A stretch of 64,000 nucleotides of DNA from CAILUG01 sp038125665 (GTDB lineage: Bacteria; Pseudomonadota; Gammaproteobacteria; Pseudomonadales; Pseudohongiellaceae): positions 124,001 to 188,000 of the forward strand of contig JAYPEI010000001.1 of NCBI GenBank assembly GCA_038125665.1, read 5' to 3'. Both the position numbers and the translations under genes were made by a program. Shown in pieces: positions 18,216 through 28,093 of this stretch (its first letter is position 1; every line of letters begins with the position of its first letter). Under the pieces are notes generated by a model, which searched no databases, was not told where the DNA came from, and worked only from the letters and a program-made list of their open reading frames with translations.

Positions 18216-18987
18216 GAGCTCACTGTTACTCATTCATGGTGCTTGGCATAATCAGCATTGTTGGGATCCACTGATTCCGCAGCTGCAAAAGCTTCAAGGA
18301 CCAGACAAAATAGATATTCTGACCATGAATTTACCCGCTCGGGGAGTTAGTGATCGTAAAAACTTGAAAACTTTTCGACACTATGTCGATTCTGTCATTG
18401 AAAATTGCAGGAAAATAACAATTCCCTATGCTCTCCTAGGGCATAGCATGGCAGGTGCTGTCATGACTCAGGCGGTCTGCGAGCTTGCCGAAATGGACTC
18501 GGCTGCCCTCCCAACAAAAGTCATTTACCTGTCTGCCTACTTGCCGCTACCCCAGGAATCTATTTTCAAGCTCATTGACATTTACAAAGAAGATAATCCC
18601 TATACTCGAGCCCCATTACCAATTATAACGTCCATCCGAATAAGTAAAGATCAGCGATTTTGTAGTATTATCCCTGAAGCAATAGATTCACTTTTCTACT
18701 CCCTGAGTGATCCCTTTCAAAGAGGGCAATTACCAGAGCAGCACTTCTCATCTGAGAGCATCTTTGCGCTTAGTGGGAACTGTCATTACAAGGAAGAGAG
18801 TTTCGCAAAGCTAAATTCACATTATTTGCTTTGTTCCGAGGACAGAGTGATACCCCTGCATCAGCAAGAATACATGCTTGAGCGTAGACCGGTAAAGCAT
18901 ACCCACCAACTCAACACTGACCATAGCCCCTTTGTATGTCATCCTACTTTCTTGGCACAAAAACTCCATGAGATTCTTACAAGCTGA
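18181..18987 (+). CDS. Alpha/beta hydrolase of the methylesterase/hydroxynitrile-lyase type
   Basis: About 268 residues with LLLIHGAWHNQHCW near the N-terminus, the nucleophile elbow LLGHSMAGAVM and the catalytic His region NTDHSPFVCHP. The HGAWH opening is typical of the plant MES/HNL-like branch that includes many bacterial esterases of unknown substrate. The open frame reaches back to 18094 within cysE. The first plausible starts are ATG at 18181 or 18190, or GTG at 18208, so it overlaps cysE by 8-35 bp. Translational coupling is likely. The true start is uncertain. Confidence 0.8.
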   Translation: MRSMPAKITVAKSSLLLIHGAWHNQHCWDPLIPQLQKLQGPDKIDILTMNLPARGVSDRKNLKTFRHYVDSVIENCRKITIPYALLGHSMAGAVMTQAVCELAEMDSAALPTKVIYLSAYLPLPQESIFKLIDIYKEDNPYTRAPLPIITSIRISKDQRFCSIIPEAIDSLFYSLSDPFQRGQLPEQHFSSESIFALSGNCHYKEESFAKLNSHYLLCSEDRVIPLHQQEYMLERRPVKHTHQLNTDHSPFVCHPTFLAQKLHEILTS

Positions 18988-19081
18988 CGTTGCTCAAGGG
19001 TTAAGTGCTGTAATATGCTCAAGCTGCAAGATTCACTAGCTCAATATTTTTTCTAACACTTAGTTTAAGAGAGGATAAATC

Positions 19082-19708
19082 ATGCAACTGAAAAGAAAAT
19101 TTTTTTATTTAGGTCTACTTATGACCTCTATATCTACCCAAGCTGCTGATGAGACAACTATGAGTTTCTTTATAACTAGTCGCGGCTCAGGAGATGGGGC
19201 CAACCTTGGCGGCCTAGCAGGAGCCGATGCACATTGTACCGCACTTGCTGAATCTGTAGGAATGACAAGTGGTAACTGGCACGCTTACTTGTCAACGACT
19301 GATGGGATCAATGCACGCGATCGAATTGGTACGGGCCCGTGGTATAACGCTAAAGGGGAGCTTGTGGCAAGGAATTTGGATGATTTACATTACAGTAATG
19401 TACTTTTTACCAAACAAACTGCTCTCAGCGAGAACGGCAGTTTAATTAAAGGACGGGGTGATGACCCTAATCAGCATGATATTTTAACTGGCTCCAACCC
19501 AGACGGCACAGCATCGGTGATGACTTGCGACGACTGGACTTCTAATTCCGCCGATGGCTCAGCAATGGTCGGACATTTTGATCGAACTGGTGGCGGCGCT
19601 ATTCCTGAATCTTGGAATGCAGCTCATGCGAGTCGAGGTTGTGGTCAAGACAATCTAATCGCAACTGGTGGCAATGGCTATTTCTACTGTTTTGCGACAA
19701 ACCAATAA
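19082..19708 (+). CDS. Secreted C-type-lectin/endostatin-fold-like protein (DUF1554-like)
   Basis: A 208-residue protein with a signal peptide (basic MQLKRKF, hydrophobic core, cut near TQAADE). The mature part has SGDGANLGGLAGADAHC, WHAYLS, RIGTGPWYNAKGELVA, a DILTGSNPDG block, CDDWTSNSADGSAMVGH and a C-terminal GNGYFYCFA. The Gly-Ala-Asp-Cys opening, the WxAYLS strand, the C-DW-S pattern and the closing YCF strand resemble DUF1554 and related lectin-like domains. Four cysteines could form two disulfides in the periplasm. It stands 18 bp before the MFS transporter. No function is established. Confidence 0.65.
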   Translation: MQLKRKFFYLGLLMTSISTQAADETTMSFFITSRGSGDGANLGGLAGADAHCTALAESVGMTSGNWHAYLSTTDGINARDRIGTGPWYNAKGELVARNLDDLHYSNVLFTKQTALSENGSLIKGRGDDPNQHDILTGSNPDGTASVMTCDDWTSNSADGSAMVGHFDRTGGGAIPESWNAAHASRGCGQDNLIATGGNGYFYCFATNQ

Positions 19709-19725
19709 TCTATAGCATGGAATGA

Positions 19726-21111
19726 ATGATGCAAAACTCTGTGAGTTATACTCTCAAGGTCAATGATTTTGTCGACGGACAAAGTCTCTCTCGCTTCAAT
19801 TACAGCCTTCTGTTTTGGAGCTTCCTTGCAATGTTTGCTGACGGCTTCGACCTAAACTCACTGGGTTTTGCAGCACCCTTTTTGGTTCAAGAATGGGGGA
19901 TAGAACGTGCCGCTATGGGCCCTGTACTAAGCGCCAACTTAGCAGGAATTTTTCTTGGCGCGCCTTTGTTAGGCTGGCTAGGAGATAAGTATGGAAGACG
20001 CCCTCTCATAATAGGGGCAACTTTACTCTACGGAGTCATGACCTTACTAATGGCGTGGACCCACACAATGACGGAGATGATCTTTCTACGCTTTATCGCT
20101 GGCTTTGGTCTTGGCGGCTTAATGCCTAACACTATCTCACTAAACTCAGAGCTTAGTCCAAAAAAATATCGCTCTACTCTAATTGTTTTAATGTTTATGG
20201 GTATCACTTCTGGATCTGCAGCGCTCGGTCTAATTGCAGCCTATTTTATTTCGGATTTTGGCTGGCCTATTTTGTTCCACTTGGGAGGAATATTACCCCT
20301 GGCTGTTGCCTTTGGAATGTATTTTTTTCTTCCTGAATCTATAAAATTTCTTGCCACTAAGCCTGAGAGACACAAGGATCTGTTAAAGCTAGCTAAGAAG
20401 ATGCGTCCTGATTTTAAGCTTCATGATAATCTCCAGTTTGAAAACCCTCTTATCATTTCTCACTCAGGTACAAGTCAAAAAAGCCAACCAGGTTTGGGTG
20501 TGCTGTTGAGTAATGGCTTACATATCATCACTCCATTGTTATGGCTTTGCTACTGTGTCGCGTTGATGGCTAACTACTTCTTGAACAATTTAATACCACT
20601 AATTTATGACACCTACGGGATGCCAGCTCAAGAGGCTGCCATCATAGCTACTTGGTATCATGTTGGTGGTACGTTAGGTGGCCTAGTTGTTGCCGCCTGT
20701 CTAGATCGAATGGGTTTTGTTATAGTTGCTCTACTGTTCGCAATTTCTGTTCCCCTAATTGCTACATTAGGTTTGGACTTGTCTTTTACAGCGCTTGGCC
20801 TCGTATCTGCCTTGGTTGGCATCGGAATTCTAGGGGCTCAATTTGGTAACAATACTGTGGCAGGTTTACTCTACCCAACCTCTATTCGTGGGCGTGGTGT
20901 GGGAACTGCACTTTCAATAGGCCGTTTTGGTTCAATTTTAGGACCAACACTCGGCGCTTTACTCTTGGGTATGAAACTTGATCTAAGCTCAGTATTTTTC
21001 TACGCTGCCATACCTGTGCTTGTTGGATTACTTGCGGCCTTGCTACTCACAAGACTTTGCTACGTAAGATTTCATAGTTTTCAAATTGACGATACCCCTG
21101 TGGATAATTAA
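19726..21111 (+). CDS. MFS transporter, aromatic acid:H+ symporter (AAHS) type
   Basis: A 461-residue protein with about twelve hydrophobic segments. The AAHS hallmarks are present: FADGFDLNSLGFAAP in helix 1, the loop 2-3 motif GWLGDKYGRRPLIIG, and GLGGLMPNTISLNSEL in helix 4. Members such as PcaK and MhpT import 4-hydroxybenzoate, protocatechuate or phenylpropionates with protons. The actual substrate cannot be read from sequence. It lies between the lectin-like gene and the aminopeptidase on the same strand with short gaps, so co-transcription is plausible. Confidence 0.88.
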   Translation: MMQNSVSYTLKVNDFVDGQSLSRFNYSLLFWSFLAMFADGFDLNSLGFAAPFLVQEWGIERAAMGPVLSANLAGIFLGAPLLGWLGDKYGRRPLIIGATLLYGVMTLLMAWTHTMTEMIFLRFIAGFGLGGLMPNTISLNSELSPKKYRSTLIVLMFMGITSGSAALGLIAAYFISDFGWPILFHLGGILPLAVAFGMYFFLPESIKFLATKPERHKDLLKLAKKMRPDFKLHDNLQFENPLIISHSGTSQKSQPGLGVLLSNGLHIITPLLWLCYCVALMANYFLNNLIPLIYDTYGMPAQEAAIIATWYHVGGTLGGLVVAACLDRMGFVIVALLFAISVPLIATLGLDLSFTALGLVSALVGIGILGAQFGNNTVAGLLYPTSIRGRGVGTALSIGRFGSILGPTLGALLLGMKLDLSSVFFYAAIPVLVGLLAALLLTRLCYVRFHSFQIDDTPVDN

Positions 21112-21122
21112 CGGGGAAGTCT

Positions 21123-23786
21123 ATGACGAATCGTTTTTTTTTCTTACTACTAGCATTACTGGTCTGTGTTTCAACTGGATGTAACGATGGCAATTCTTTA
21201 ACAAGTGAAAGCTCTTTTATAATCCGTGAAAATCAGCGACTTCTCACCCATAGTTACGCAAAATTCCGTAGCAATCAAATCTCATCACCAACATATAACT
21301 TAAGCATCGAATTAGGTAATGAAAGCAGTAATTTTACTGGTGAGGTAATAATCAATTTTTTATTGTCTGCAAACAACATCTCAGATTTGACTTTAGATTT
21401 TGATAGCGGAACTATCGATAAGATGGAAGTTAATGGCCAGGTCTTTGATCCTGAATTTGAACGTTGGTTCATCACCGTGCCGGCTGAATTATTGATACCT
21501 AATGCAAACAATACTGTCAGTATCTCTTACTATCGACCTTATGCAACTGATGGCGCCGGCCTGCATAGATTCATCGACCCTCAAGATAATCGTACTTACC
21601 TGTACACTAACTTTGAGCCTTACGATGCAAACCGTTGGTTCCCTCACTTTGATCAACCTGATCTCAAGGCTTCTCTAACACTACAAGTAAGTACTCCTAC
21701 AGGTTGGGAAGTGATAGCTAACACCATGCCAGAAAGCGTAGTCAAAAACGAGAGCTCTCTGTATTGGACATTCCCAACAACGTTACCCCTGTCGTCATAT
21801 ATTTTTGCAATGCACGCCGGCCCCTATTTTAGCTGGGAAAGTGAAGTAGATGGTTTACTTTTGCGGTTGTTTGTTCGTCAATCCTTGGCGCAATTCGTCG
21901 ACACGAAGGAATGGTTTATCCCCACCCAAAAACATATGAGTTTTTTCCAACAATGGTTTGATGTTCCCTATCCTTTCGATAAATACGATCAAGTGATTGT
22001 GCCTGATTTTAACGCTGGCGCCATGGAGAACGCCGCAGCAGTCACTTTCAACGAAAGATATCTGAGTCGTGGAGTTCGATCTGTAGCGCAAAAACGCAGC
22101 CTATCAAGTGTTATAGCGCATGAAATGGCGCATATGTGGTTTGGGGATCTTGTGACCATGGCCTGGTGGAATGGGCTCTGGCTAAATGAAAGTTTTGCCA
22201 CATATATGGCTAATCTTGCACTCGACGCATCAGGAGACTTTGATAACGTTTGGGACTATTTTTATCTAAGGTCAAAGCTTTCTGCGTATGCTGCAGACAC
22301 CTTAGTCACTACCCATTCCATAGAGCTACCTGTAAAAGATACAGGAGCAGCCTTTGCGAATTTTGATAGTATCACCTATGGCAAAGGGGGGGCCGTCCTT
22401 AATCAACTCCCTTACTTGATTGGCGAAGAAAATTTTCGCCAAGGTATTCATGACTATTTGCAAGAACACAGCTTCTCTAATACTTCATTGAGTGATTTTG
22501 TTGGAGCCCTGAGTAGGCGTTCTGGAATTGACTTGCAACAATGGGAACAAGATTGGTTACACACAAGTGGTGTCAACACTGTTAGAGCAGAGTTTACTTG
22601 TGAAGATAACTTATTAACTGGCCTTATCCTTCAACAGAAAGCCTCGACTATACCTGGAGCTGATAATAATTTACGAACTCAACGTACTCAAATTGCCCTT
22701 TTCGAACAGGTCGGCGATGAACTTAAAGCGACCACTGTCATACCAGTAACTTACAGCGGTAGCTCTACCGAAATACCTGTTCCCACCCAGACCACTTGTC
22801 CCAGTTTAGTATTGCCCAATCTAGGGGATTGGGCATATATGCAGATAGAACTAGATGATATCTCACAACTAACTTTAGAAAAACAAATTAGTAATGTCTC
22901 GGATCCGATGACCAGACTAATGTTGTGGCAATCTCTATTGGAGAGCATGCGGTCTGGTGAAATATCAATTGCAGACTTTCTAGCTATGCTGATTAGCAAT
23001 TCAACAACTGAAAAAGATTACAATGTGCAGACATTCATTAGCTCAACATTCAGTGAAGTAGAAAGTTTACTCCAAGCATTGAATCTTGATAACTCGGCAA
23101 TCTTACAAAAGCAAATCGAAGATAGCTTATTGACCCTGACAAATAATGCAGAAGCTGGTAGTGAGAGTCAAAAGATTTGGTTCTATGGATTACTCTCTGT
23201 CTCTTCAAGTGTCAATGCCTTAGACATTCTTGAAGACATACTTGATGAGAAATTGACTTTACCAGGACTTCCAATTGATCAAGACATTCGTTGGCAAATC
23301 ATCAAACGTTTGAACAGATTCGAGCACAACGACTACAGAGAGAGACTAGAGATAGAATCAGGCCAAGATATTTCAGATTTTGGCGAAAATGAGGCTCTAG
23401 CAGCTCGTGCCTCCCGTCCAGACTTAGCCATCAAAGAAGAGTGGATAGATCTCATGCTGAAAAACCCTGAATCCTATAAATTAGCCACGATGCGTAAAAT
23501 CATGGGTAGCCTCTTCCCACCTGAACAATCTGGCCTGATAGTTGCCCTGCGTGAACGTGTTCTCTCTTCCATACCAGCTCTAAGCCAGCTAGCGTCGCAG
23601 GAGTTTTTAGGCGAATATGCTGCCTATTTCTCGATGTCGACTTGTGATGAAGCATCTGTATATCGTTTGCAGCAAGTACAAGAGACTGAATCCAATTTGC
23701 ACAGCGCTATTGTCAAGGCGTATCGTGTTCACCTACAAGAGGCCAAGGAGTGTTTTCAAATAAGACAAAGTAATTCAGGTCATTGA
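21123..23786 (+). CDS. M1-family zinc aminopeptidase, lipoprotein
   Basis: An 887-residue M1 metallopeptidase similar to aminopeptidase N. The N-terminus has a lipoprotein signal with lipobox STGC near residue 20, so it is probably anchored to an envelope membrane. The substrate-binding GAMEN motif lies at 299-303. The zinc site HEMAH is at 333-337 (catalytic Glu334), with the third ligand Glu356 in LNES. The C-terminal ERAP-like helical domain fills roughly 560-880. It removes N-terminal residues from peptides, probably for peptide scavenging. It is distinct from cytosolic PepN by its lipid anchor. It starts 11 bp after the transporter, with a GGGGAAG ribosome site. Confidence 0.93.
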   Translation: MTNRFFFLLLALLVCVSTGCNDGNSLTSESSFIIRENQRLLTHSYAKFRSNQISSPTYNLSIELGNESSNFTGEVIINFLLSANNISDLTLDFDSGTIDKMEVNGQVFDPEFERWFITVPAELLIPNANNTVSISYYRPYATDGAGLHRFIDPQDNRTYLYTNFEPYDANRWFPHFDQPDLKASLTLQVSTPTGWEVIANTMPESVVKNESSLYWTFPTTLPLSSYIFAMHAGPYFSWESEVDGLLLRLFVRQSLAQFVDTKEWFIPTQKHMSFFQQWFDVPYPFDKYDQVIVPDFNAGAMENAAAVTFNERYLSRGVRSVAQKRSLSSVIAHEMAHMWFGDLVTMAWWNGLWLNESFATYMANLALDASGDFDNVWDYFYLRSKLSAYAADTLVTTHSIELPVKDTGAAFANFDSITYGKGGAVLNQLPYLIGEENFRQGIHDYLQEHSFSNTSLSDFVGALSRRSGIDLQQWEQDWLHTSGVNTVRAEFTCEDNLLTGLILQQKASTIPGADNNLRTQRTQIALFEQVGDELKATTVIPVTYSGSSTEIPVPTQTTCPSLVLPNLGDWAYMQIELDDISQLTLEKQISNVSDPMTRLMLWQSLLESMRSGEISIADFLAMLISNSTTEKDYNVQTFISSTFSEVESLLQALNLDNSAILQKQIEDSLLTLTNNAEAGSESQKIWFYGLLSVSSSVNALDILEDILDEKLTLPGLPIDQDIRWQIIKRLNRFEHNDYRERLEIESGQDISDFGENEALAARASRPDLAIKEEWIDLMLKNPESYKLATMRKIMGSLFPPEQSGLIVALRERVLSSIPALSQLASQEFLGEYAAYFSMSTCDEASVYRLQQVQETESNLHSAIVKAYRVHLQEAKECFQIRQSNSGH

Positions 23787-23998
23787 GTGGCAGAAGTCCC
23801 TACTTTCAACTGTCATAATGTTCTCTTTGTCGACAACGCAGGTTTGTGTAAGCATGCACGTTATTAAATCTATGGAAATTTTATAAAAACTTTCAATGGT
23901 GTTCTATGAATAAATTCTGCCATTTGAAAACATAGCCGCCCAGGCGACATCCCAGCCTTGTTGGTATAAAATAATCCTTTTACCTAAGCCCTGTCCTC

Positions 23999-25720
23999 AT
24001 GAACGTTAAAGCAACTCTTGATCATTTAATCACTCAAACTTTACACACCTTGTACCCAGGTGAAGAAGCCAAGGCTAATGTCCAAATTGCAAAGAATCCA
24101 CTGTTCGGTGATTATCAATCTAATGGCATCATGGGACTAGCAAAAAGACTCGGCAGGAATCCCAGAGACTTAGCCCATGAGATAGTCAATAAGCTTAAAC
24201 TGGATGAGATCGCCTCTAAGGTAGAAGTAGCAGGTCCTGGATTCATAAATATCTCTTTATCCACCAAATTTCTTACATATAGCTTAAACTCTCTGGATGG
24301 CCAAACTCTTGTAAGTCAAGCCACTCAACCTCAAAAAATTGTTATTGATTATTCCTCTCCTAACCTGGCCAAAGAAATGCATGTTGGACATCTCCGAGGC
24401 ACTATCATCGGGGATGCACTTGCCCGAACTTTTGATTACTTGGGTCATACTCTTATCCGACAAAACCATTTCGGCGATTGGGGAACCCAATTCGGCATGC
24501 TCATTACCTTTCTGCAAGAATTACCAGAAGGAAGTGAACATGAGGAAGCGCTCGCAAATCTGGAGACATTTTATCGAGCAGCCAAAGAACGTTTTGATGC
24601 CGATACTCAATTTGCTGAAAAATCTAGAGCCAATGTGGTCAAGCTTCAATCGGGAGATGAGCAATGTCAAAAAATGTGGCAGCGATTTATCAAAGTTAGT
24701 ATCACTCATTGCCAAGCACTCTATAAGCGCCTGGGGATTACCCTGACAGAACAAGATATGGCACCTGAAAGTTTTTATAACTCTAAATTAGCCAACATCA
24801 TAAAGCTTTTGGATACAGAAAATTTACTAAAAGAGTCCGATGGTGCACGCTGCGTCTTTCTGCCTGAATTCAAAAATCGTGATGAAGAACCTCTCCCCTT
24901 AATTGTACAAAAATCTGATGGTGGTTATCTATACGCAACCACTGACTTGGCAGCAATCAACTATAGGTGCCAAACACTTCAAGCTGAAAGAATTCTGTAT
25001 GTCGTTGATGCACGTCAGAGCCTACATTTTCAACAAGTATTTGCAGTAGCTCATCATTCCTCACTTGTTTCATCAAAATGTAGTTTAGAGCATATCAGTT
25101 ACGGAACAATGATGGGGAAAGATGGTAAACCTTTCAAAACACGCAGTGGCGATACAATAAAACTCATCGATCTTTGTGAAGAAGGTGTTGAAAGAGCCTT
25201 TAAACTTGTCTCAGGCAAAAATCCAGATCTCCCCAAAGCACAACGAGAAATTATTGCAAATACAATAGGAATAGCTGCAATCAAATATGCAGATCTAAGC
25301 AAAAATCGTAATAGTGATTATGTTTTTGACTGGGATAGTATGTTATCGATGGAAGGAAATACTGCACCGTATCTACTCTATGCTTTTGCAAGAATATGTA
25401 GCATTTTTCGACGTGCTGAATTATCGATGGATGACACCTATAGTATAGAAATTCAATCTACTGAAGAACGAGCTCTTGCTGTAAAATTATTACAATTCAG
25501 CGAAGTGGTTCATGGACTCACAGAGGAGTGCTTACCTAACCAACTCTGTCTGTATTTGTATGAGCTCGCGGGTGTCTACATGAAATTCTACGAAGCCTGC
25601 CCTGTTATCAAAAGTGAAGGGGCTGAAAAAATAAGTCGCCTTGGTCTGTGCCAGATTACAGCGCGCACGCTTAAACAAGGCTTGGAACTGCTGGGTATAA
25701 CCCCACTAGAGCAGATGTAA
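23999..25720 (+). CDS. argS: Arginyl-tRNA synthetase
   Basis: ArgS charges tRNA-Arg. The 573-residue class I enzyme has the N-terminal Arg-tRNA-synthetase domain (about 1-85) and the HIGH-equivalent HVGHLRGTIIGD near residue 125. The KMSKS-equivalent region is MMGKDGKPFKTRSGDT. The C-terminal DALR anticodon-binding domain contains LYLYELAGVYMKFYEACPV. Length is normal. It stands alone upstream of the isocitrate dehydrogenase gene with a 30-bp gap. Confidence 0.98.
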   Translation: MNVKATLDHLITQTLHTLYPGEEAKANVQIAKNPLFGDYQSNGIMGLAKRLGRNPRDLAHEIVNKLKLDEIASKVEVAGPGFINISLSTKFLTYSLNSLDGQTLVSQATQPQKIVIDYSSPNLAKEMHVGHLRGTIIGDALARTFDYLGHTLIRQNHFGDWGTQFGMLITFLQELPEGSEHEEALANLETFYRAAKERFDADTQFAEKSRANVVKLQSGDEQCQKMWQRFIKVSITHCQALYKRLGITLTEQDMAPESFYNSKLANIIKLLDTENLLKESDGARCVFLPEFKNRDEEPLPLIVQKSDGGYLYATTDLAAINYRCQTLQAERILYVVDARQSLHFQQVFAVAHHSSLVSSKCSLEHISYGTMMGKDGKPFKTRSGDTIKLIDLCEEGVERAFKLVSGKNPDLPKAQREIIANTIGIAAIKYADLSKNRNSDYVFDWDSMLSMEGNTAPYLLYAFARICSIFRRAELSMDDTYSIEIQSTEERALAVKLLQFSEVVHGLTEECLPNQLCLYLYELAGVYMKFYEACPVIKSEGAEKISRLGLCQITARTLKQGLELLGITPLEQM

Positions 25721-25750
25721 TCAATTGTTATTTATTCAACAGGAAGTCTT

Positions 25751-27967
25751 ATGTCTGATCAAACCATTATATATACCTGGACGGATGAAGCACCTTATCT
25801 TGCCACGCATTCCTTACTGCCTGTGGTTAGAGCGTTCACAGCTTCGAGTGCGATCAAGATTGAAACCAGGGATATTTCTCTTGCAGGACGCCTTCTAGCA
25901 GTTTTTCCAGATTACCTGAGAGAAGATCAGATCCAAAGTGACGACCTCAAGGAATTGGGAGAGTTAGCCAAACGCCCAGAAGCCAACATTATTAAGCTAC
26001 CTAATATTTCAGCTTCAATGCCGCAAATGAAAGCCGCCATCTTGGAATTACAAGCGCTAGGCTATGGTCTGCCAAATTACCCTGATGAACCTAAAAATGA
26101 CATAGAACGTGATATTAAGGCCCGCTACGATAAGGTAAAAGGCTCTGCAGTAAATCCAGTGTTGAGAGAGGGAAATTCTGATAGACGCGCACCAAGAGCT
26201 GTTAAACAGTATGCACGCAATAATCCACACAGCATGGGAGCATGGAGCAAGGAATCCAAAACACGTGTGGCACATATGCAGGAAGGCGATTTTTTTGGTT
26301 CAGAGATATCATTGACACTGGAAAAAGCAGACAGTTTCCGAATTGAATTTGTTAATCCATTAGGTGAAGTCACCGTATTAAGAAAAGATGCCCCTTTACT
26401 TGAAGGTGAGGTCATAGATGCCAGCGTAATGCGTGCAACTGCTCTACAAAACTTTCTAGAGGATTGCCTCTCAGCTGCCAAGGAAGAGGGAATACTGCTT
26501 TCAATTCATTTAAAAGCCACCATGATGAAAGTGAGTGATCCTATCTTATTTGGACACGCTGTACGAGTTTATCTTAAAGAAGTGTTCAAGAAGCATGATA
26601 ACCTCTTACGTCAAGCCGGAGTTAATCCAAACAATGGAATAGCTGCAATGCTGAGCACTATTGCGACAATGGACGCAGGAATACGCAAAATACTAGAGAA
26701 CGATATTGCGGCTATATTTGCAAAGCAACCAAAGCTTGCCATGGTAAATTCTGATAAAGGAATTACCAATTTACATGTCCCCAGCGATGTAATAATTGAT
26801 GCCTCTATGCCAGCGGCTATAAGAGCCGGTGGTAAGATGTACGATGACAAAGGAAAACTACAAGATACTCTCGCTGTTATTCCAGACCGTTGTTATGCAG
26901 GCGTCTATCAAGCAGTGATAGATTTTTGCAAAGAAAATGGCTCGTTCGATCCTCGCACCATGGGCACAGTACCTAACGTAGGTTTAATGGCACAGGCTGC
27001 AGAAGAATATGGCTCTCATGATAAAACCTTTGAAGCGAAAGCCAAGGGTACAATTCGTGTAATCAATAGTCAGAATGTAGTAATGCTAGAACATGAGGTA
27101 GATGAAGGTGATATTTGGCGTATGTGTCAGGTAAAAGATGCCCCAATACGCGATTGGGTTAAGTTAGCAGTTAACCGTGCGCGGCTTTCTAACACTCCAG
27201 CTGTGTTTTGGCTAAACCCAGAAAGAGCTCATGATCGTGAATTAATCAAAAAAGTGACATTGTATTTACAGGAATATAATTTAGAGGGTCTAGATATTCG
27301 CATTTTGGCTCCTGTTGAGGCGACTTTACTTTCTTGTGAACGTTTAAAAGCTGGACAAGACACTATATCAGTAACAGGAAACGTGTTGCGTGATTACCTA
27401 ACTGACCTCTTCCCTATTCTGGAAGTAGGTACATCTGCCAAAATGCTCTCAATCGTCCCCCTAATGAATGGAGGAGGAATGTTTGAAACAGGCGCTGGAG
27501 GCTCTGCTCCTAAGCATGTGCAACAATTTATTACTGAAAATCATTTGCGTTGGGACTCTCTAGGGGAGTTTTTGGCTTTAGCGGCCTCTTTAGAACATCT
27601 CGCTAATGTTACCGGAAACAGGAAAGCCCTGATACTTGCTAACTGCCTAGATAAAGCTACAGGGACACTTTTAGAGGAGAATCGCTCTCCAGAGCGCGAT
27701 GCTGGACAACTGGATAACCGTGGTTCTCACTTTTATTTAACGTTGTACTGGGCGGAAGAGTTAGCTAAACAAACCGATGATCTGGAGCTGGCTAATGAGT
27801 TCTCTAAACTAGCAGGAAATTTGCGTGGCAATGCTGAAACTATAGTGAAAGAACTAAGTGATGTTCAAGGTAAGCCAGTTGAACTAAAAGGATATTATCG
27901 TCCAGATCCAGTGCGTTGTGCAGAAGCAATGAGGTCAAGCTCGTTATTCTTACAAATAATAGGCTGA
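25751..27967 (+). CDS. Isocitrate dehydrogenase (NADP+), monomeric type
   Basis: A 738-residue enzyme of the large monomeric IDH family, which oxidatively decarboxylates isocitrate to 2-oxoglutarate with NADP. Typical blocks are YTWTDEAPYLATHSLLP at the start, NPHSMGAWSKESKTRVAHM, DKGITNLHVPSDVIIDASMPA, GTVPNVGLMAQAAEEYGSHDKTF, and the C-terminal GRGNRGSHFYL-like stretch DNRGSHFYL. Length fits the family (about 740). It supplies the TCA step upstream of the sucAB complex encoded further on. The ribosome site is AGGAAG. It is convergent with htpG. Confidence 0.97.
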   Translation: MSDQTIIYTWTDEAPYLATHSLLPVVRAFTASSAIKIETRDISLAGRLLAVFPDYLREDQIQSDDLKELGELAKRPEANIIKLPNISASMPQMKAAILELQALGYGLPNYPDEPKNDIERDIKARYDKVKGSAVNPVLREGNSDRRAPRAVKQYARNNPHSMGAWSKESKTRVAHMQEGDFFGSEISLTLEKADSFRIEFVNPLGEVTVLRKDAPLLEGEVIDASVMRATALQNFLEDCLSAAKEEGILLSIHLKATMMKVSDPILFGHAVRVYLKEVFKKHDNLLRQAGVNPNNGIAAMLSTIATMDAGIRKILENDIAAIFAKQPKLAMVNSDKGITNLHVPSDVIIDASMPAAIRAGGKMYDDKGKLQDTLAVIPDRCYAGVYQAVIDFCKENGSFDPRTMGTVPNVGLMAQAAEEYGSHDKTFEAKAKGTIRVINSQNVVMLEHEVDEGDIWRMCQVKDAPIRDWVKLAVNRARLSNTPAVFWLNPERAHDRELIKKVTLYLQEYNLEGLDIRILAPVEATLLSCERLKAGQDTISVTGNVLRDYLTDLFPILEVGTSAKMLSIVPLMNGGGMFETGAGGSAPKHVQQFITENHLRWDSLGEFLALAASLEHLANVTGNRKALILANCLDKATGTLLEENRSPERDAGQLDNRGSHFYLTLYWAEELAKQTDDLELANEFSKLAGNLRGNAETIVKELSDVQGKPVELKGYYRPDPVRCAEAMRSSSLFLQIIG

Positions 27968-28025
27968 CTCAGCTGAGGGATCATGGACTAGCTAGAGACT
28001 TGTTGAGAATAGGTTTCCTAGGTTT

Positions 28026-28069
28026 CCCCCTTTCCTGGCCCAAATGATTCAAAGCAAAAGGAAGGGGGG
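28026..28069. terminator. Stem-loop between convergent IDH gene and htpG
   Basis: CCCCCTTTCCT at 28026-28036 pairs with AGGAAGGGGGG at 28059-28069, an 11-bp stem with one G-T wobble and a 22-base loop. It sits between the two convergent stop codons, where a shared terminator is expected. No clean T-run follows on either strand, so it may stabilise the 3' ends and not be a classical intrinsic terminator. Confidence 0.45.
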
Positions 28070-28093
28070 ACAAGGAAAAATTTATTTAGAAGA

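Noticed and set aside
23787..23998. Possible small gene or promoter before argS
   Set aside because: No ORF with a ribosome site, and TATAAA near 23963 has no matching -35 at good distance.
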